From Okeania sp. SIO1I7 (lineage in GTDB: Bacteria; Cyanobacteriota; Cyanobacteriia; Cyanobacteriales; Microcoleaceae): a stretch of DNA of 64,000 nt. Location of the stretch: positions 134,489 through 198,488 of the forward strand of contig JAAHGF010000004.1 of the NCBI GenBank assembly GCA_010672585.1. The letters run 5' to 3'. The position numbers were made by a program, and so were the translations under genes. Positions 62,928 through 64,000 of this stretch are shown in pieces (positions within the stretch are counted from its first letter, which is position 1; each line of letters starts with the position of its first letter). Under the pieces are notes generated by a model. It was not told the origin of the DNA and searched no databases. It saw nothing but the letters and a program-made list of their open reading frames with translations.

Positions 62928-63743
62928 TGAGCCTTAAAACAAGACAGGTTACTCAGAGCATTAACAGGATTAAACCGTAAAGCATTTGAATCTTTGTTGA
63001 AGCCCTTTAATCAAATATATGAGCAAACATTTCTGGAGAAACCTCGTCAACGGTCTGTTGGAGGAGGTCGTAAGGCTCGTTTACGCACCACTCAAGACAA
63101 ATTATTCTACATTCTCTTCTACTTTAAATGTTATCCAACCTTTGACGCAGGCTAGTATCTTGTTTGATATAGACCGCAGCCAGGCACATCATTGGGTTCA
63201 TCGTTTACAACCAATTTTAGAAGCTGCCCTAGGAGAAAAAAAGGCGTTGCCAGAGCGTCAAATCAATTGTGTACAGGCATTTATAGAGCGTTTCCCTGGA
63301 GTAGAACGAGTAATAATGGATGGGACAGAACGGCCAGTGCAACGACCAACTCACCCAGAAAAACAAAAACTGAATTATTCGGGAAAAAAAAAGCGTCATC
63401 GATGCGCAAACATCTAGCCGCAGTAGACCAAAACAAGCAAGTCTTGGTATTGAGTCAGGATAGAGTTGGAAAGTTACATGACAAGAAATTCCATGACCAA
63501 GAGAAGCTAATAGGAAATATACCTGTAGAGATTCCAATTGAAGTAGATAGTGGTTTTCAAGGTATTCAACACCAGTATGAAAATATCCGTATCCCCCATA
63601 AAAAAACAAAGGGAGGAGAATTAACTGAACACCAGAAGTCAGAAAACCGAAATTTAAGTAGTTCAAGAGTGAGATGTGAACATGCTTTCGCCGGTGTTAA
63701 ACGTTATGGTGCAGTCAGTCAGATTTATCGTAATCATGTATAG
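62928..63743 (+). pseudogene. IS5-family (DDE_Tnp_4) transposase, frameshifted
   Basis: Three pieces in successive frames rebuild one transposase. The first (LLRALTGLNRKAFESLLKPF ... LFYILFYFKCYPTFDA) breaks near 63153. The second has ASILFDIDRSQAHHWVHRLQ and VERVIMDGTERPVQRPTHPE (first catalytic Asp in MDGTE) and breaks near 63400, where a HIP1-like tcatcgatgcgc stretch replaces the usual KKxHT. The third has VLSQDRVGKLHDKKFHDQEK, VEIPIEVDSGFQG (second Asp) and CEHAFAGVKRYGAVSQIYRN (Glu). A start codon is not clear (a TGA precedes the first piece). Inactive. Domain order fits the IS5/ISL2-like transposases. Confidence 0.85.
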
Positions 63744-64000
63744 TGATTTTGATGACAAATTGATGTTAACTGCCAGTGGATTATGGAATTTCTACCTAAT
63801 GGTAGCATAAAGAATGCAATCACTAACAAATGTTATGAGTTTTTGTTTTCCTTTTTTCCCTACTGGGACTTACACAACTTAACTGGTAAAATTAGACTAT
63901 AATGCTTGGTCTACAATAATTTTACGTCTCCCGCGATCGCTACGGGACTTACACAACATTTTAGAGCTGATTTATCAAGTAAATATTAAGAGGCTAAATT
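63744..64000. other. 3' flank of the transposase and two GGGACTTACACAAC words
   Basis: The word GGGACTTACACAAC occurs at 63865 and 63944, 79 bp apart in the same direction, with a HIP1 octamer between. They resemble family G ends. IS borders could not be placed. Confidence 0.45.

Overview
The window looks like chromosome of a low-GC filamentous cyanobacterium (Trichodesmium/Okeania/Moorena type). Many HIP1 octamers (GCGATCGC, e.g. near 12257, 17486, 20099, 45320, 61302) are present, as are cyanobacterial families such as DUF2949, a DUF6737-like protein, System II cytochrome c maturation proteins and a CYP120-like P450. Coding density is low and small repeats are very abundant. The genus is inference; no rRNA, tRNA or CRISPR was found.

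Layout. 1-255: end of a TPR gene. 634-14662: four consecutive giant modular genes combining sulfotransferase, class I methyltransferase and glycosyltransferase domains with a recurring beta-rich module (called GW here from its SGWV core). They probably decorate an extracellular polysaccharide. 14678-18835: HTH protein with a palindromic operator candidate, truncated tnpB, small secreted protein, VMAP-type HTH protein and a GT4-like glycosyltransferase. 19601-20205: MazF toxin with antitoxin. 20644-25654: ccdA and ccs1, normally neighbours, separated by a tnpB element and repeats. 25930-27310: decayed tnpB element. 27588-47392: a membrane-anchored protein, a DO-GTPase2-like GTPase and a dynamin-like GTPase, with a tandem array of three Ser/Thr-kinase/ATPase/GAF/histidine-kinase giants (one dead) between the GTPases. 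47995-51578: P450 gene destroyed by a tnpB element, next to a KMO-like FAD monooxygenase. 52273-55979: GT2 enzyme, broken PD-(D/E)XK nuclease gene and two small membrane proteins. 56676-59745: overlapping two-component genes. 60075-64000: small cyanobacterial genes, an NTF2-like protein and an IS5-type transposase pseudogene.

Repeats dominate the non-coding DNA. I name the families A (ends in TTACCGAATAATTA, ten copies), B (GTAAGCATT ends, 8-bp target duplication), C (TAGACATCTCC ends), D (TATCATGTCCGG ends, 3-bp TTA/TAA duplication), E (TATAGC..TGTGCGC ends), F (GGTGGCACAGAATTA), G (GGACTTAC ends), H, J (GGGCTTGCTGA ends, 6-bp duplication) and P (polypurine tract). Insertions are nested: J lies inside B, and D lies in a kinase pseudogene.

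The most unusual feature is a set of short GC-rich palindromic repeats sitting in frame inside protein-coding genes: class I in three tnpB genes; class II in a kinase, a giant glycan enzyme and a tnpB; class III in a tnpB; class IV in the other kinase. Because near-identical kinase paralogues lie side by side, occupied and empty sites can be compared directly. These resemble Rickettsia palindromic elements in behaviour; a described equivalent in cyanobacteria is not known to me.
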